A stretch of 64,000 bases of DNA from Micrasema longulum (GCA_022494885.1 JAGVSM010003784.1:53293-117292), one strand, 5' to 3'; positions 1 to 10,779 are shown, counted from the stretch's first letter. Numbers and translations are program-made. Notes: generated by a model not told the origin, from the letters alone.

Positions 1-491
1 ATTAAGAACCGTATTTGAACGATTACACGTGACGATAATAGTACAGGCTGAAGAGCTTCTTAAGAACCCTTCAGTCAAAAAATAGTTGAATCTAGTACTT
101 GCTTACAATAATTTGAACGTACCTACTCAAAATATATTTCAAAATAATTTGTTTATTTATTATGTGCCTGGATATTTCACAAAAAGCAAGACCGGCCAAC
201 AGAGAGCGTTTTTTAAATTTTGTAAAAGAAGAACACAATAGAGATCGCTCTCTTTTCTACACCGACAACCTCCGGACTAATAAGTGGCGTTTAATCTCTG
301 AAGCTCTTGATTGTAAATCATTCTTACTATTGTAAATTCAGCAAAAAATAAATCTCACGGAAGTCTTCTTTATCGTGTATGTAATAATAATGAATTTGAT
401 AATTCTAAATAACTGTAATTAAATTATATTAAATTAGGATAATCTAACAACGGATCGTATCCCAACAGTGGTGATCCGTACTTTTAAAGAC
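1..491. other. AT-rich sequence without a gene; possible old LTR-element remnant
   Basis: I see no open frame of note. Near 436-475 is a block reading AATCTAACAACGGATC, then TCCCAACA, and a related block lies at 6432-6471. The run CAACAGTGGTGATCCG at 463-478 resembles the junction just inside the 5' LTR of some insect Gypsy or BEL elements, but I cannot find an LTR pair, so this is only a suggestion. Confidence 0.3.
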
Positions 492-503
492 GTAGATTTA
501 TTA

Positions 504-1123
504 ACAACATTTTGAGTTTGTCCAAATTTTTGTAAACAAGGACAGGATTCAACTCCCTGGGGAGCTGTTTATATTAAAATATTACAACAGAGATGAAGAA
601 CATTTGAGAGAAGGTAATATAGAAGTCTAAGCATCTACAGGGCTTATGACCTGTCAATGACTGGTTTAAGTGGCCACTTTAAACACTGTGTAACATTCAC
701 CATTCTGCCTATATTTGAACATCCATATTCCTTCAATTCTTTCATCTGTTGATGTTTGTGAAGTTAAAGAGCTGAAACCTTTATTTATGCGGGTGAGATT
801 CATCTAATTGAATTATTTCACCTACTTACTAGGCAACGCCTGAAAATATTGTAGGTGTAGGTGTTTCACCTAGTATGTAGGTGAAATAATTCAATTAGAT
901 GAATCTCACCCGCATAAAGGCTTCAGCTCTTAAACTTCACAAACATCAACAGATGAAATAATTGAAGGAATATGGATGTTCAAATATAGGCAGAATGGTG
1001 AATGTTACACAGTGTGTAAAGTGGCCACTTAATCCAGCCATTGACAGGTCATAAGCCCTGTAGATGCCTAGACTTCCATATTACCTTCTCTCAAATGTTC
1101 TCCATCTCTGTTGTAATATTTTA
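504..1123 (-). mobile_element. FB foldback element, copy 1, with 12-bp target duplication
   Basis: Two arms of roughly 250 bp (about 562-830 and 870-1122) are inverted copies around a short spacer. The element is flanked by the exact 12-bp direct repeat GTAGATTTATTA at 492-503 and 1124-1135. Read on the minus strand, it starts TAAAATATTACAACAGAG and ends GGACAAACTCAAAATGTTGT, the same two ends as the other FB copies, so the termini are fixed but are not inverted repeats of each other. A tail of about 60 bp lies beyond the inner arm. The arms keep the palindrome AAGTGGCCACTT. There is no coding capacity and no polymerase III box. The mechanism of movement is unknown. Confidence 0.8.
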
Positions 1124-1282
1124 GTAGATTTATTATTTTCTTTAAATTATTTCTGATCAATAAAGAGAGAAATTCACTTGGCGTAACCTAATGTCGAATT
1201 CAGAGTAAAAAGCCAAATTAATAAAACATATTGACCCTTACGGATTTTCATTTTTCATTTATACTCTGTTGATCACAATATT

Positions 1283-1490
1283 TTAAACATCTTTTGAAAA
1301 GGTTTTCTGAGTCATCTGATTACTTTTGTCTGGTAGTTTATTGTATAATTTTAGTCCCTGGTTTATTGGTCTTGATTGTCTTTGCCTCGTTTTAAAATGT
1401 TGTATGTAATATTGTTCTGATATTCTCGTTTTGTGTCCGTGTTTATTACAATTTATTTGCAAGTTTTAGTTCTTTGTCTACAATGCGATA
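1283..1490 (-). mobile_element. LINE ORF2 C-terminal fragment (family alpha)
   Basis: Minus-strand translation from 1441 down to the stop at 1283 gives about 52 codons without interruption. It begins HGHKTRISEQYY and contains LKLYNKLPDKSNQ near the end, the typical 'tyrosine-asparagine-x-leucine-proline' C-terminus of CR1/Jockey-like LINE polymerases. Upstream up to about 1490 the match to the copy at 10780-11004 continues in a broken frame. It is the uninterrupted relative of the LINE copy that FB copy 2 has split. It is a dead 5'-truncated fragment. Confidence 0.65.
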
Positions 1491-1588
1491 ACATATATTA
1501 ATTAATCCTTTGATTAACATACGAGAAACCATAGACATAAATAATATATTCAACATTTAAAACGGAAAGTCTAAATAAAATATTTAAG

Positions 1589-1840
1589 GTTCAAACAGTA
1601 GACACTCTTTATAAAATAAATTATATTATACAAATTTATAAAGAAGAAAAAATAATAGAACTTGCGATGAATAAGTCACTCAGATACCAACATAATATTC
1701 AAATTCCTAAATTCCAAACAAGTCATGGTCAAAATAGCTTTGTCTACAAAGGTGTAAAAAAATACAATAATCTCTCAGATGAACTAAAAACTATTAAAAA
1801 TAATATATCAATAAATAAATTAAAAATAAATCTAAAGTAA
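1589..1840 (+). mobile_element. LINE ORF2 C-terminal fragment
   Basis: An 84-codon frame without an obvious start ends at a TAA at 1838. It contains VQTVDTLYKINY, then KSLRYQHNIQIPKF, then VYKGVKKYNNLSDELK. The 'G-x-K-x-YNxL' motif close to the stop and the basic 'RxxHNI' stretch are characteristic of the end of non-LTR retrotransposon reverse transcriptases (CR1/I/Jockey type). No upstream polymerase domains remain. It lies 140 bp upstream of a SINE. Confidence 0.6.
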
Positions 1841-1981
1841 TTTTTTGAACACGTGTAAAAACTACATTAAATTTTAATTAGTATGAATGTATTATTGTTT
1901 TATGATTTTTCTTTATATGACCTTTGTTTTTTTTTTCCATTTACTCGTATTTAAAATTATGTAAACTCTTATAAATAAACA

Positions 1982-2250
1982 ACGGCCTCGTGGTGTAATG
2001 GTCAGCGCATTAGCCTGCCATGCAAGAGGTCACGGGTTCGATTCCCGACATGGTTGATATGAAATATTTATTTAAAAAGGGTGTTTTCACACTAGAATAT
2101 TTCATAGTTCTGGGATTGGTAACTGAAGCGCAAGATTGATCACCTTACCTTCATGTAGCAAAAATGATTAAGAGACGCTGCGATTGGTGTACCAATGCAG
2201 TGCCATATGCACCATAAGGTGCGGAAAGAGAATGATGATGATGATGAAAC
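1982..2250 (+). mobile_element. SINE family A, full-length copy (tRNA-Gly-like head)
   Basis: The head at 1983-2054 looks like a tRNA, with the box-B promoter GGTTCGATTCC at 2035-2045 and TGCC in the anticodon region as in tRNA-Gly. The acceptor stem does not pair well, so this is a SINE and not a functional tRNA gene. A body of about 190 bp follows (GGTGTTTTCACACTAGAATA, later GCTGCGATTGGTGTACCAAT) and it ends in (GAT)n at 2233-2247. A second full plus copy is at 55672-55936 and a minus copy is at 19617-19870. Confidence 0.85.
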
Positions 2251-2461
2251 AAACAACTACAACAGTGTAAGTCACTCTCCAAGCATAAGAGTAAGTCTCT
2301 TGTTTTGGAGAGTTACAGTGATAACATTTACTAGATTCGTAAAAGTAGATATGTATAGAATTTTTAAAAAACATGTACCTTTTATGAAATTTATTAATAA
2401 AAAAAAATATAAAAAAATACAAAATATATACCATATACCACTAACTTAAAACAAGTATAAA

Positions 2462-2930
2462 ATGTTGACTGGATCTTCTTCTTCTTCAGCAAAAAAACTA
2501 TTTGAAAACGTGGATAAAAAGTTCAATGAAATTAAAAATAAACTTACTGTTCTGCAGAATAGGGCTATGAGAGTAATTTTGAAAAAAAAAATACATCAGA
2601 ATAAAGTTGATGCTGAAACAAGCGAAAATTATGACAGTACGTCAACTAATATATTTTAATGTAATGTTTTTTGTTCATTAAATGATTAATGGTTATACCT
2701 CAAAAGAGTTGACTCAAAAAGTTTTTTCTAATCAATGTGAACACGGATATAAAACAAGAAATAAACATGAAGTAAGACTACCATTTCGTAGGAAAACAAG
2801 TACACAGAACTCATTGATGCACCGAGCTGTACAGTTATATTATAAGGAAATACCATTGGAAATAAGAGAACAAAAAAAATATTATTCCATTTAAATGTCA
2901 ATTTAAAAAACATGTGTTTAGCAGATAAAT
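2462..2930 (+). mobile_element. LINE reverse-transcriptase C-terminal fragment
   Basis: Two pieces in different frames are recognisable. Near 2550-2585 is LTVLQNRAMRVILKKK, the 'LQNRAMRVIL' motif found after the polymerase thumb. At 2735-2890 is EHGYKTRNKHEVRLP followed by MHRAVQLYYKEIPLEIR, the usual end of the ORF2 protein. A segment between them has been lost or frameshifted. The family is CR1/Jockey-like. It is not functional. Confidence 0.65.
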
Positions 2931-3203
2931 TTTCATGTTAGCTTTATAGAAGTTTTCTTTTTAAGTGTACGTATATCGTTTGAAAAATATTAATAATTAG
3001 TATATGTTTTAATAATAATTAGATATAAGTTTATATTAGGACATTCATTTATTATGTTTGTACTATTTAAAGACAAAATAAAAAAATTAAAAAAATAAAA
3101 AACGACATGTTTAACAAAATGAAGAAGGAATTATTGTGTTAAAAAAATCAATGCATTTTTAATTAAATAATACGAGCAAATAAACACAAACTTAAAAACA
3201 ATT

Positions 3204-3765
3204 ATGGATCTGCCCAAGAAGTATAAAAATATGATCTTGGAAGCGAAAAAAAACAAAGGAAGAACAACTGAGCTAGAAATTCAACTCGCAAAGGCTAAAC
3301 AATATAAGCTTACAAATTCAGTTGAAATAAGTGGGATTGAAATCTCAAACAATAAAACTACTCTTGAAACCTCTAAAAAAATTATGAACTCTTTTAGAAC
3401 ACAATTATGTTTTAAAGACGGGACAATTGTCCTCAAACCGATAGTCAATAAACCTCGCCAGATATTGATTAAGTTTAACACAGAAGAAAAGCAAAAAACG
3501 ATTAGGAACTCTAAAACCAATCTACAAATCTTAAAAGGGATATTTTTAGATGAAACTTAAATTTTCATTAATGAAGTTATATTATTACAAAGAACTTTTC
3601 TGGAATCCAAAAATAGCGTTAAAAGATAAACAAAACAAAACTTGTTTGGTTTCTGTTTAGATCTGTTTTTCTCGCTAGAAAAATTCTAGCGATAAAAACA
3701 AATCACTCTCAAATTATAAAAATTAAACATACCAATGACATTGATAAATTTTTTTTTCTCTAATA
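3204..3765 (+). mobile_element. LINE ORF1-like fragment
   Basis: An open frame of 118 codons starting at the ATG at 3204 is rich in lysine. It has an N-terminal helical stretch and then VEISGIEISNN, followed by NKPRQILIKFNTEEKQKT. After the stop at 3558 the same frame continues with IFINEVILLQRTFLESKN. This order (basic coiled region, 'v-I-G-I', 'rP..IlvkF', then 'iNE.Lt...r.lf..sK') matches the nucleic-acid-binding ORF1 proteins of LINEs with an FP/RRM-like fold. The endonuclease region follows downstream in the same orientation, which supports the call. Confidence 0.55.
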
Positions 3766-3989
3766 TTCAGCATATCCTTCAAGTTTGATTTATTATCGTA
3801 CCGTTTACTATGGAGCCACAAGAAACAGATTTTTCTGAAATAACAAATTGTACTGAATTAATAATGGATATATTCAGTGAATTCCTTAAACTTTTAAAAA
3901 AATACTTACTATATTAGACTACCATCCCAAAACATTACAAGTGCACACAAGAACTTTAATTAATATGATATATTTCCACGAAGTCCTAA

Positions 3990-5280
3990 TACAAACATTA
4001 ACATTATTATTATAACCGAATGTTGGCTAGACTCGTCATACGAAACAAAAAAAAAACACTGGTATGACTCTTTCCCGCCCCTAAATATTTTAATCAAAAT
4101 GACGCAATTATTTTGTAAATCAAAAAATCACTTATTGTCCCGCTACGGAAATGTTGAAGCCAATTGTTTAAAAATATCCCTAAATTCCGAACCAACTAAA
4201 TTATATATATTATACTATATAACAACCAAACAAAGCACCTTTTTTACAATCTCTCGAGCAGATCTGGAAGAAAAAGGTTGTTAAGGGTTGAAGCTTCTAC
4301 CCCAGTTAGAGATTGACAGGTAGACACGAGGTTGCTGTTCGATGTTTATTTATTACATGATTAATATATAATTAATTATGTCGGGCGAGTGTTACGGCGA
4401 TTAGGAGTTGGAAACACTGCACTTGAACAACATGCTGAAACTGAGTGAACTTGACTGACTGACTGACTGACTGTACTGACTGTCGTTGCCACGCCCTGTG
4501 GTCTCTTTATAGGCCACGTCCCTTTGAGTTTCATTTTCTCATGGTAAGGAAGATGTGAATGTACTGCAGAACGATGCTCCCGTTTTAATGTGCAATACTG
4601 TTAGAGTTGCATTACATGTATTGGAATCTATAAAAAAATAGGAAATTGTTTTCTTTGGTCATTGCATTATTTCAGATGAAATGTTTCAGCACGTGTGTGT
4701 CATCGGTTATGAACTCTAAATTCCACAGATTCTAGAAAAAAATGAGCACTCCAAACTTGTATGCACGGTGAATTCATATCGTTAATGAATGCACCAACAA
4801 GAGTTAAACATAAGGCAGAAACTTGTATCGGCCACATATTTGCAAAAACAGTAAACTCCACAGTATCGGTTTTACTTCGCACCTCTATTACTGATCATTA
4901 CACCACTACAAATGGTATTAAAACAACAGAAAACTACCCAAAAAAAAATGTGATAAACCATATTATTTTACTTTGATGAACGTTACAACAGCCTTCATAC
5001 AGATTCTTAAACAAAAATACTTACAGAAAAAGACACAAATGAAGCGATGAAGATATTCATAAAAATAATCAAAAAATACCTCGAGCTATACTTTTAAACC
5101 AAAGTAGTAAAAATAATTCACACAAAATTTACTTATTAAATCATGGATTACTCCAGGTTAAGAAAACTGCATTCACAAGAAGAACAAAATGCACAGAAGA
5201 CTAAACAACAATCCAAATAACAAACTGTATGAAAACCTTGGCAAAAAATTAATAAGCTGTGTAAGAAAATAAATTTTATA
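3990..5280 (+). mobile_element. LINE ORF2 endonuclease and linker, broken and interrupted
   Basis: This is the continuation of the element whose ORF1 lies just upstream. Near 4000-4030 the translation gives IIIITECWLDSSYE, the endonuclease 'TExWL' region. At 4115-4276 there is KSKNHLLSRYGNVEAN. After an insertion at 4279-4727 the frame resumes at 4761 with HGEFISLMNAPTRV, TCIGHIFAK and TSITDHY, the last being the catalytic SDH-like end of the domain. At 5143-5270 KSWITPG and then KKNKMHRRLNNNPNNKLYE mark the linker before the polymerase. Several stops and frameshifts are present, and the polymerase itself is missing. Confidence 0.65.
4279..4727. mobile_element. LTR-like interspersed repeat, copy 1 (inside a LINE)
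   Basis: A 449-bp unit beginning TGTTAAGG and ending TTCCACA (TG...CA) interrupts LINE endonuclease coding. A related copy of similar length is at 63061-63528. Both contain CCTGTGGTCTCTTTATAGGC about two-thirds of the way in the top-strand direction, and this could be a TATA-type promoter. That layout fits a solo LTR, but I see no clean short target duplication at either copy and no internal retroviral-type genes, so the class is uncertain. A (GACT)n run lies at about 4453-4475. Confidence 0.5.
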
Positions 5281-5591
5281 ACAAACAAAATCACTCAAGC
5301 GCAATCCAACTTTTAAAAAAATATGGTTGGCAATAAAAGAAATAACAAAAAAAATACAGAAAAAGATGAATGCATGAAAAAATTTAAAATAAACGATGTT
5401 GCTTAGACTAAATATGCTGTATTTTATAAAAATAAATAAATGCTGCCAACCTCGGAACAGGTATTTACTATACCTAGTGAGAAGAGATAGTTTATTTTAT
5501 GTTTGCATGTAATTTAATTTTACATAATTGTATTACACCCAATTTTATTTATTTGTACTATTTCACTGTTTTGCAAATAGAACATATTATT

Positions 5592-5813
5592 TTATTTGCT
5601 TGAAAAACGCCGATTTCCGGCACTGGACTGACCTGAATTGATGACATCAATGGCTAGTTTATGTATAAATTTTAAAGATTCTAATTGAAAGAGTCTAGTT
5701 ACATTTAATTGTTTAGACTTTTTTTTTAATATTTTAGTTGGTGTTAGATAAGGGAGGTCATACATATAATAACTTAAAAATATTTTATTTTGCTGTCGTT
5801 GCAGTCTGTTCAT
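5592..5813 (-). mobile_element. LINE reverse-transcriptase fragment (family alpha)
   Basis: A minus-strand open frame of 73 codons reads MNRLQRQQNKIFLSYYMYD, then LTPTKILKKKSKQLNVTRLF and LESLKFIHKLAIDVI. 'LQ..QNKI...y' followed by 'pT..i...l.v..lf.les..fihkl' is the region after the thumb of a LINE polymerase. The stretch 'QLNVTRLFQLESLKFIHKLA' is repeated almost word for word in the plus-strand copy at 10835-10905. It is a short dead fragment. Confidence 0.6.
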
Positions 5814-5829
5814 GTTATTTTGGTTTCCT

Positions 5830-6520
5830 GTTCTCCGTTGTTACATCAACAATTGTATTTTTTTAATTTAGGTTATAAATTCATAAAAATTTAAAGAGTG
5901 CCAATATATTGGATACTTTTAGGCGGACCTTCGATCTAACTCAAATGCTTTCAAGTCGTGGTGCTTTCCTAAAATAACTTCGCAGATTTAAAAAAAAAGA
6001 GATAATGATTGCTGCCTTTGCGATGGACTCATCTCAGCCGAGAAGTTAATCTGCAAACAAATGTGTGCACGATGCGGCCAAATTTTTGAAAACCCAGAGA
6101 AAGTAATAAAAAATTAAGCCACTGCGGAAAGAAACATTTGACTTTCTGAAGATCTTAGTTATTTATTTTTTTAATTAATGAAGGAACGGACCCAGACCCT
6201 AGAAAAATAACTATTGTACATAATATACCTACATACTAGGAAAAAAAGCTTTGTATGCATAAGCAAAACAATAAATAACCAGAACAAGAGGAATAAATTT
6301 TTTTAAAAACAAAATATATAAATTTAATATAATTTTTAACAAAGGAATTCATTGGCGAAAAACAATAGAAATGTTTAAGAGCTCAGAAAGCTTATAAATA
6401 ATCGATTCAGAAACTGGATTAAATCGGGAAAATCTAACAACGGATCACGATCACATCCCAACAATTATTGTTGTCCATAATTATTTTGAGAGGTAAAGTT
6501 GAACATAAGGACAAAAACCT
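5830..6520. other. Unassigned AT-rich stretch
   Basis: No open frame or repeat structure that I can name, apart from the block at 6432-6471 that resembles 436-475 (see the first entry). Confidence 0.4.
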
Positions 6521-6529
6521 TACTTTAAG

Positions 6530-6655
6530 GGCCAGTTGCACCACAAAAAGATAAATAAAGTTTAGAGTAAAATTATAATTCCTTTTTTGTCAAAATGGAC
6601 GAGCTTATTTGCCAAACAAACTTTTTTATCTTAACTTTTTGTGGCGCAACTGGCC
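6530..6655. mobile_element. Small MITE with inverted ends
   Basis: A 126-bp unit has imperfect terminal inverted repeats of about 36 bp. The left end is GGCCAGTTGCACCACAAAAA and the right end is TTTTTGTGGCGCAACTGGCC. The middle has no coding potential. Ends of this type occur on small non-autonomous DNA transposons in insects. I do not see a certain target duplication. Confidence 0.65.
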
Positions 6656-7004
6656 AAAGGTACGTCTGTATTCGTTTGTGGCTTCTCTTTTTTTAAATTT
6701 CCTTATCTCAGTTGTTTGATATTATTTGATGTAGAAGTCTAGATGAAGACCTAGAATATAATAGTTAACATTTATGTTATACAGACTTATCACGTGAGGT
6801 AATATCAAACGAGACTGCAGTAAAAACGAAGATATTTTTGTTGAGTGTCGTTAGTAGGTACTATTCAGGGGCGACGTTGACGTATCCACCGGTGGAGTTA
6901 TTGATCTTAGCTCGTACATGGTAAAAGTAGTAAAGGTAATTGTTGAAACAAAAAAAAACTAGCAGGCAACAGCTGGCTGTCACCGACTGTTCCATGCCTG
7001 GGAA

Positions 7005-7140
7005 TTCGGCCCTTTGGACCTCATGTAATCGGCACTCCGGGCCTCATTTTACGGCCCTACGGGCCTCAGTTGATCGGCCTCGGGCCTCAGTTGGTTAGCA
7101 TCTTGAGCACCTTGAAATATCACCCATTTGGGCCTCACAA
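7005..7140. repeat. Array of short GGCCC-GGGCC hairpins, copy 1
   Basis: Four successive units of the form GGCCCTNCGGGCCTCA occur at about 7009-7092, spaced 20-26 bp apart (GGCCCTTTGGACCTCA, GGCACTCCGGGCCTCA, GGCCCTACGGGCCTCA, GGCC-TCGGGCCTCA). Each could form a tight GC-rich hairpin in otherwise AT-rich DNA. The array is preceded by a CAGCTGGCTGTCACCGACTG stretch and followed by GGTTAGCATCTTGAGCACCT. A second array with similar flanks is at 32848-32965. Confidence 0.6.
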
Positions 7141-7144
7141 TCGA

Positions 7145-8395
7145 TTTTTTTAAACGTTTTTTTTTTTAGTTTTACAATACTAAGTATCTATGAAATACTG
7201 TCTAGTGAAAAAAAAAATGCTACTAACTAGTAGCATGAAAAACATTTTTAAATTTGTAATTTTGAATTCCCGCGGAAACGGTCATTGCCATGCCTGGCCT
7301 GGCAAGGGCACGTCTCTAATACGTCATGATCCCTGTTCTAATTTCAGAAGAACATCGTCACGAATATTCACATCAAAATTATTATCAATGACAAACATGA
7401 CGCGTTTTCCTAGTGACACTTTTTTTTCAATTTTTTAAAAAAAAGTTATGTATAAAAACATTTCTCTACAATATCCATATTGATTTCGAAAATGAAATTA
7501 ATGGTTCTAAATCCATTGTATATATATATTTTTATCGGTATTCAATGTGATATTTCCCAATTGTAATTTTCAGTAACCGCTTAAGTCATTGTAAATGTCA
7601 CAAGTCAAGGCATTTTCATAATCTTTCAAAAATACAAAAAAAAATCCTTTGACCTAAAATAATAACGCTCATAACCACGAGAGCCCTTAAAAATGCTTTT
7701 ATTGACTTACGGGATTTTTGAATATTAGGATTTATACATTGAATCGTTTTGCGTGGAATTGTTGTGTGTACCTTGGAATATTCATGCGTAGAATCGTTAC
7801 GTATAAAACGTAACGCATATATTTTTTTGCATTGAATTATTGAACTATCCTTCGAAATCTGTAAAAATATTTTATCAACACAATGGGAAATAAAACAATA
7901 GAGAAAACGTTATGAGGCTAACAATAAGCACTTACTTTAGTAAAAAATAAATGGAATCCTGTTTTTTCATATTTATGATCAATTATATCTCGTAAAGCAT
8001 AATATATACCATATATTATATTACTCGTAAACAATTATATATGTGTAGTTCATGGGTATTTAAAATGGAACTTTCAAAACATTTATACTTGTTTAAACAA
8101 AAATAAAACCAGTTGAGAGTATACTTTAATAAAAACACATAAAACATAAATTCTCTTCACAAATATAAAACATAGCTTTTAACATTTAAATAAATTATTC
8201 CCAACGTGGATTTTTCGCACCCCAGGGGGCTTTTAAAAATGCTTGAGGGGCGATCAAAAGCCAAAAGGTGTTTTGCGGGGCGTTGGAAGGCATCGGGGGA
8301 GATTTTATAATTTTGGGTGAATAGCAATTTTGTAACAAATTATAGTTAATTAAAACCGAAACGACCAGAATCTGATACGAACATTAAATGTTAAG
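7145..8395. other. Unassigned AT-rich stretch
   Basis: No recognisable gene. An open frame at 7190-7438 has no family features and looks accidental. A short G-rich patch lies near 8220-8300. Confidence 0.4.
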
Positions 8396-8398
8396 CAT

Positions 8399-8790
8399 CT
8401 GGGCGTTAGATTTGTGAGCACCCTGACATTTCATGATCACATCTGTATGTAGTAAATCATTAAAGATGTTAGGATTCGTTCTGCGTACTGCCAGGGTTTT
8501 CGAAGATTCCCGTGTACTGATAACTCTTTACAACTCCTCGGTGCGAAGTAGACACGAGAGTGGCTCGATGATTTGGGGGATAGAGGAAATCCAAAAGAAG
8601 TTTCTGAGATATCTCTACATGAGAGAGCGCGGTTATTATCCTTGGCTCTACCCGACCGAGTTTTTTCAGGGGATGCTGGGCTACAACAGTTTAGAGACGC
8701 GGTATGGTCGATAATCCTGAGATTATGGGGAGCATTAGTTTGTATGTTTCTGTATGCTGATCAACATCGCTCTGGATGTTGACCTGTTAC
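8399..8790 (+). mobile_element. Jockey-like LINE reverse-transcriptase fragment
   Basis: The segment starts with LGVRFVSTLTFHDHI at 8399-8443, a short break follows, and then the open frame gives LGFVLRTARVF and SGSMIWGIEEIQKKFLRYLY. Next come WLYPTEF and GMLGYNSLETR. A frameshift near 8700 leads to SIILRLWGALVCMF. 'DLGV...LTF..H', 'LGFV.R', 'SMIWG.EEIQKKFLRYLYMRE' and 'GYNSLE.RR' are the ordered motifs from the thumb to the C-terminal part of Jockey-clade polymerases. The catalytic palm is missing. Confidence 0.75.
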
Positions 8791-8799
8791 GCGTATCCG

Positions 8800-9615
8800 A
8801 AGGGGTTTTACGGAGCAGGATTCTCCTTCTACTTTGACAAAATATACATAGATATGTTAAACAGCGGCAAAAAAAGTGTTTGTTAATTATGTTTTATATA
8901 TTTCGTTATCAAAAAGACTTGATTTACTTGTATTTAATTTTTTTAAACTTTTATTTTATTGATATATTTAAGATTTTTTTATAATTTATGTAAACATTAT
9001 TATATTGTGTTACTAAATTGCTTAAAGAGAGAAATCCTTGCAAAAAAAACTGCTTTTGCAGTTTGGCGGGAATTAAAAAAATTGTTTAATAGAATGCTTA
9101 TGTGGAAAAAAAAAAAAAGAAAAAAAAAGGATTTCTCATTTTTTTTCTTTTTATTGTATGACGTCTTGAATTTTAGTTTGTTTTGTTTGTTACTTTGAAA
9201 TAAATGAATTTAATTGAATGTTACTAGTAGAGAAATATCGTGTCTATTATAGGTACGTCAGTGGTTATATAATGTAGCAATTTTTATACATAAAATAATT
9301 ACGGGGATGAATAAAATAAAAACATGCATATGAAGCAAGGGGTAAAAAAAGATAAAATTACCAATGAGGAGAAAAACAGAATCTTAAACGCACAAGGGAT
9401 TGAAGCTGAATAATAGTTATCTGAAGACATAAAGAAGATAGAAAAAATCGAAATATTTCAAAATAATTTGAAAAAATATGTTATTGAAAAAGTTTTTAAA
9501 AAAAAAATTGTAATATTATTAAATGTTTATATTTTATTTACACAATTATATGTTTTTTTATGTCCCGACTTGTTAGAAAATTCCGTGTTAAGTCGGAACT
9601 CTTCGATATATAAAT
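8800..9615. other. AT-rich stretch, partly LINE 3'-untranslated sequence
   Basis: No gene. Poly-A and poly-T runs near 9108-9130 and 9480-9510. The sequence GTCCCGACTTGTTAGAAA near 9563, followed by a repeated TCAAAAA tail, looks like the 3' end of a plus-strand LINE. Confidence 0.35.
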
Positions 9616-9647
9616 CAAAAATCAAAAATCAAAAATAGTTATTTACA
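9616..9647 (+). repeat. (TCAAAAA)n microsatellite tail
   Basis: Four or so tandem ATCAAAA units directly follow a LINE-like 3'-untranslated stretch. They are probably the retrotransposon tail, not an independent microsatellite. Confidence 0.5.
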
Positions 9648-9649
9648 TA

Positions 9650-10775
9650 TTAAAACAATATACAGGTAATCAAAAAAATATGCAAAATAATCAAAACAAT
9701 ATACAAAATAATAATAGAAAATAAAAATAATAAAAATTTATAATACATGTCAAAAGTGGAATCAAAAGTTATATAATAATACGTATGACAGTGATGACAT
9801 ACACATATACGATATACGTATATGGATAGTAATGAAAACAGCAGCGATGTTATGCATTCATTCCCGAAGCAATCTCATACAGTGGTCTCTACCCCTCGAT
9901 ACAATCCAGTTATGGATCTTCATCTTAAATATGGACGTTGTTTTGGAGAACTTAATATGTTCATCCAAGACGTTGAACACTCTTGGAGCTATATATGAAA
10001 AGTGTCTCCGAGCAAACATCGTACGCGTTCTCGGTATTAAGTAGTTTAGGTTACGCTGTTATATTAGTTCTTAAGATGTTATGAACTAACTTAATAAAGC
10101 ATAAATAAATGAATGAATGTCATAAAAATTAAGAACATGCAAAATTCAAAGAAAAATAAGGAACGAAAAAATTTACATGAAAAAGGTTTTACAGTTTAAG
10201 ACACGCGTTGCATGAATTGTCAATATCGCCAATATTTTAAAGACGAATGGGTGTGGCCTTGCAGTTTTCAGCCGATAAAAAGGCTCGGCGGCTGTTTTTG
10301 GACGTCATATCCTCCAACTAGGAAGCGGATATGTTAAATATTATATCGTAACATTTAACTCTGAATTTCTCAAATAACCTCGCCATGCCATTTGTCTTGT
10401 ACTGTTTTGTTTTCATAAACGTTATTTCCTTCAGTGCTGCAGAACAGCGTTTATTAAATATACGACTATTTCATGTTACATGTTTGAGACATTTATAGAT
10501 GAAAACTTTGAATTTTCTATGAGCACTCCGCCGCCTCTTGACTTGTTACTTTTTTCTTAACAATAAATATAAAATTGACTTGGAAAATTTATACCAATAA
10601 TTTAATTAGCAATGTGGCGACATTGAGTTTTAAAAAAAATGAAAAACTTTGTTTCAATAACGGAAAAAATTCAATGTACGAAGCCCATGTAAAAACCTAA
10701 ATATGTTATATGCAACTACTATCGGGAACTAAAATCAAAATGACATAAACAGACAACAAAGATAGCAAAATAAAA
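9650..10775. other. Unassigned AT-rich stretch
   Basis: I see no convincing gene. The 70-codon frame at 9832-10044 has no recognisable family features. A small GC-richer patch near 10245-10330 is unassigned. Confidence 0.4.
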
Positions 10776-10779
10776 AAAT

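Noticed and set aside
1983..2054. tRNA-Gly gene
   Set aside because: Box A and B are present but the acceptor stem does not pair, and the same body and GAT tail follow at other copies, so it is a SINE head.
9832..10044. 70-codon plus-strand frame
   Set aside because: No family features; composition only slightly above background.
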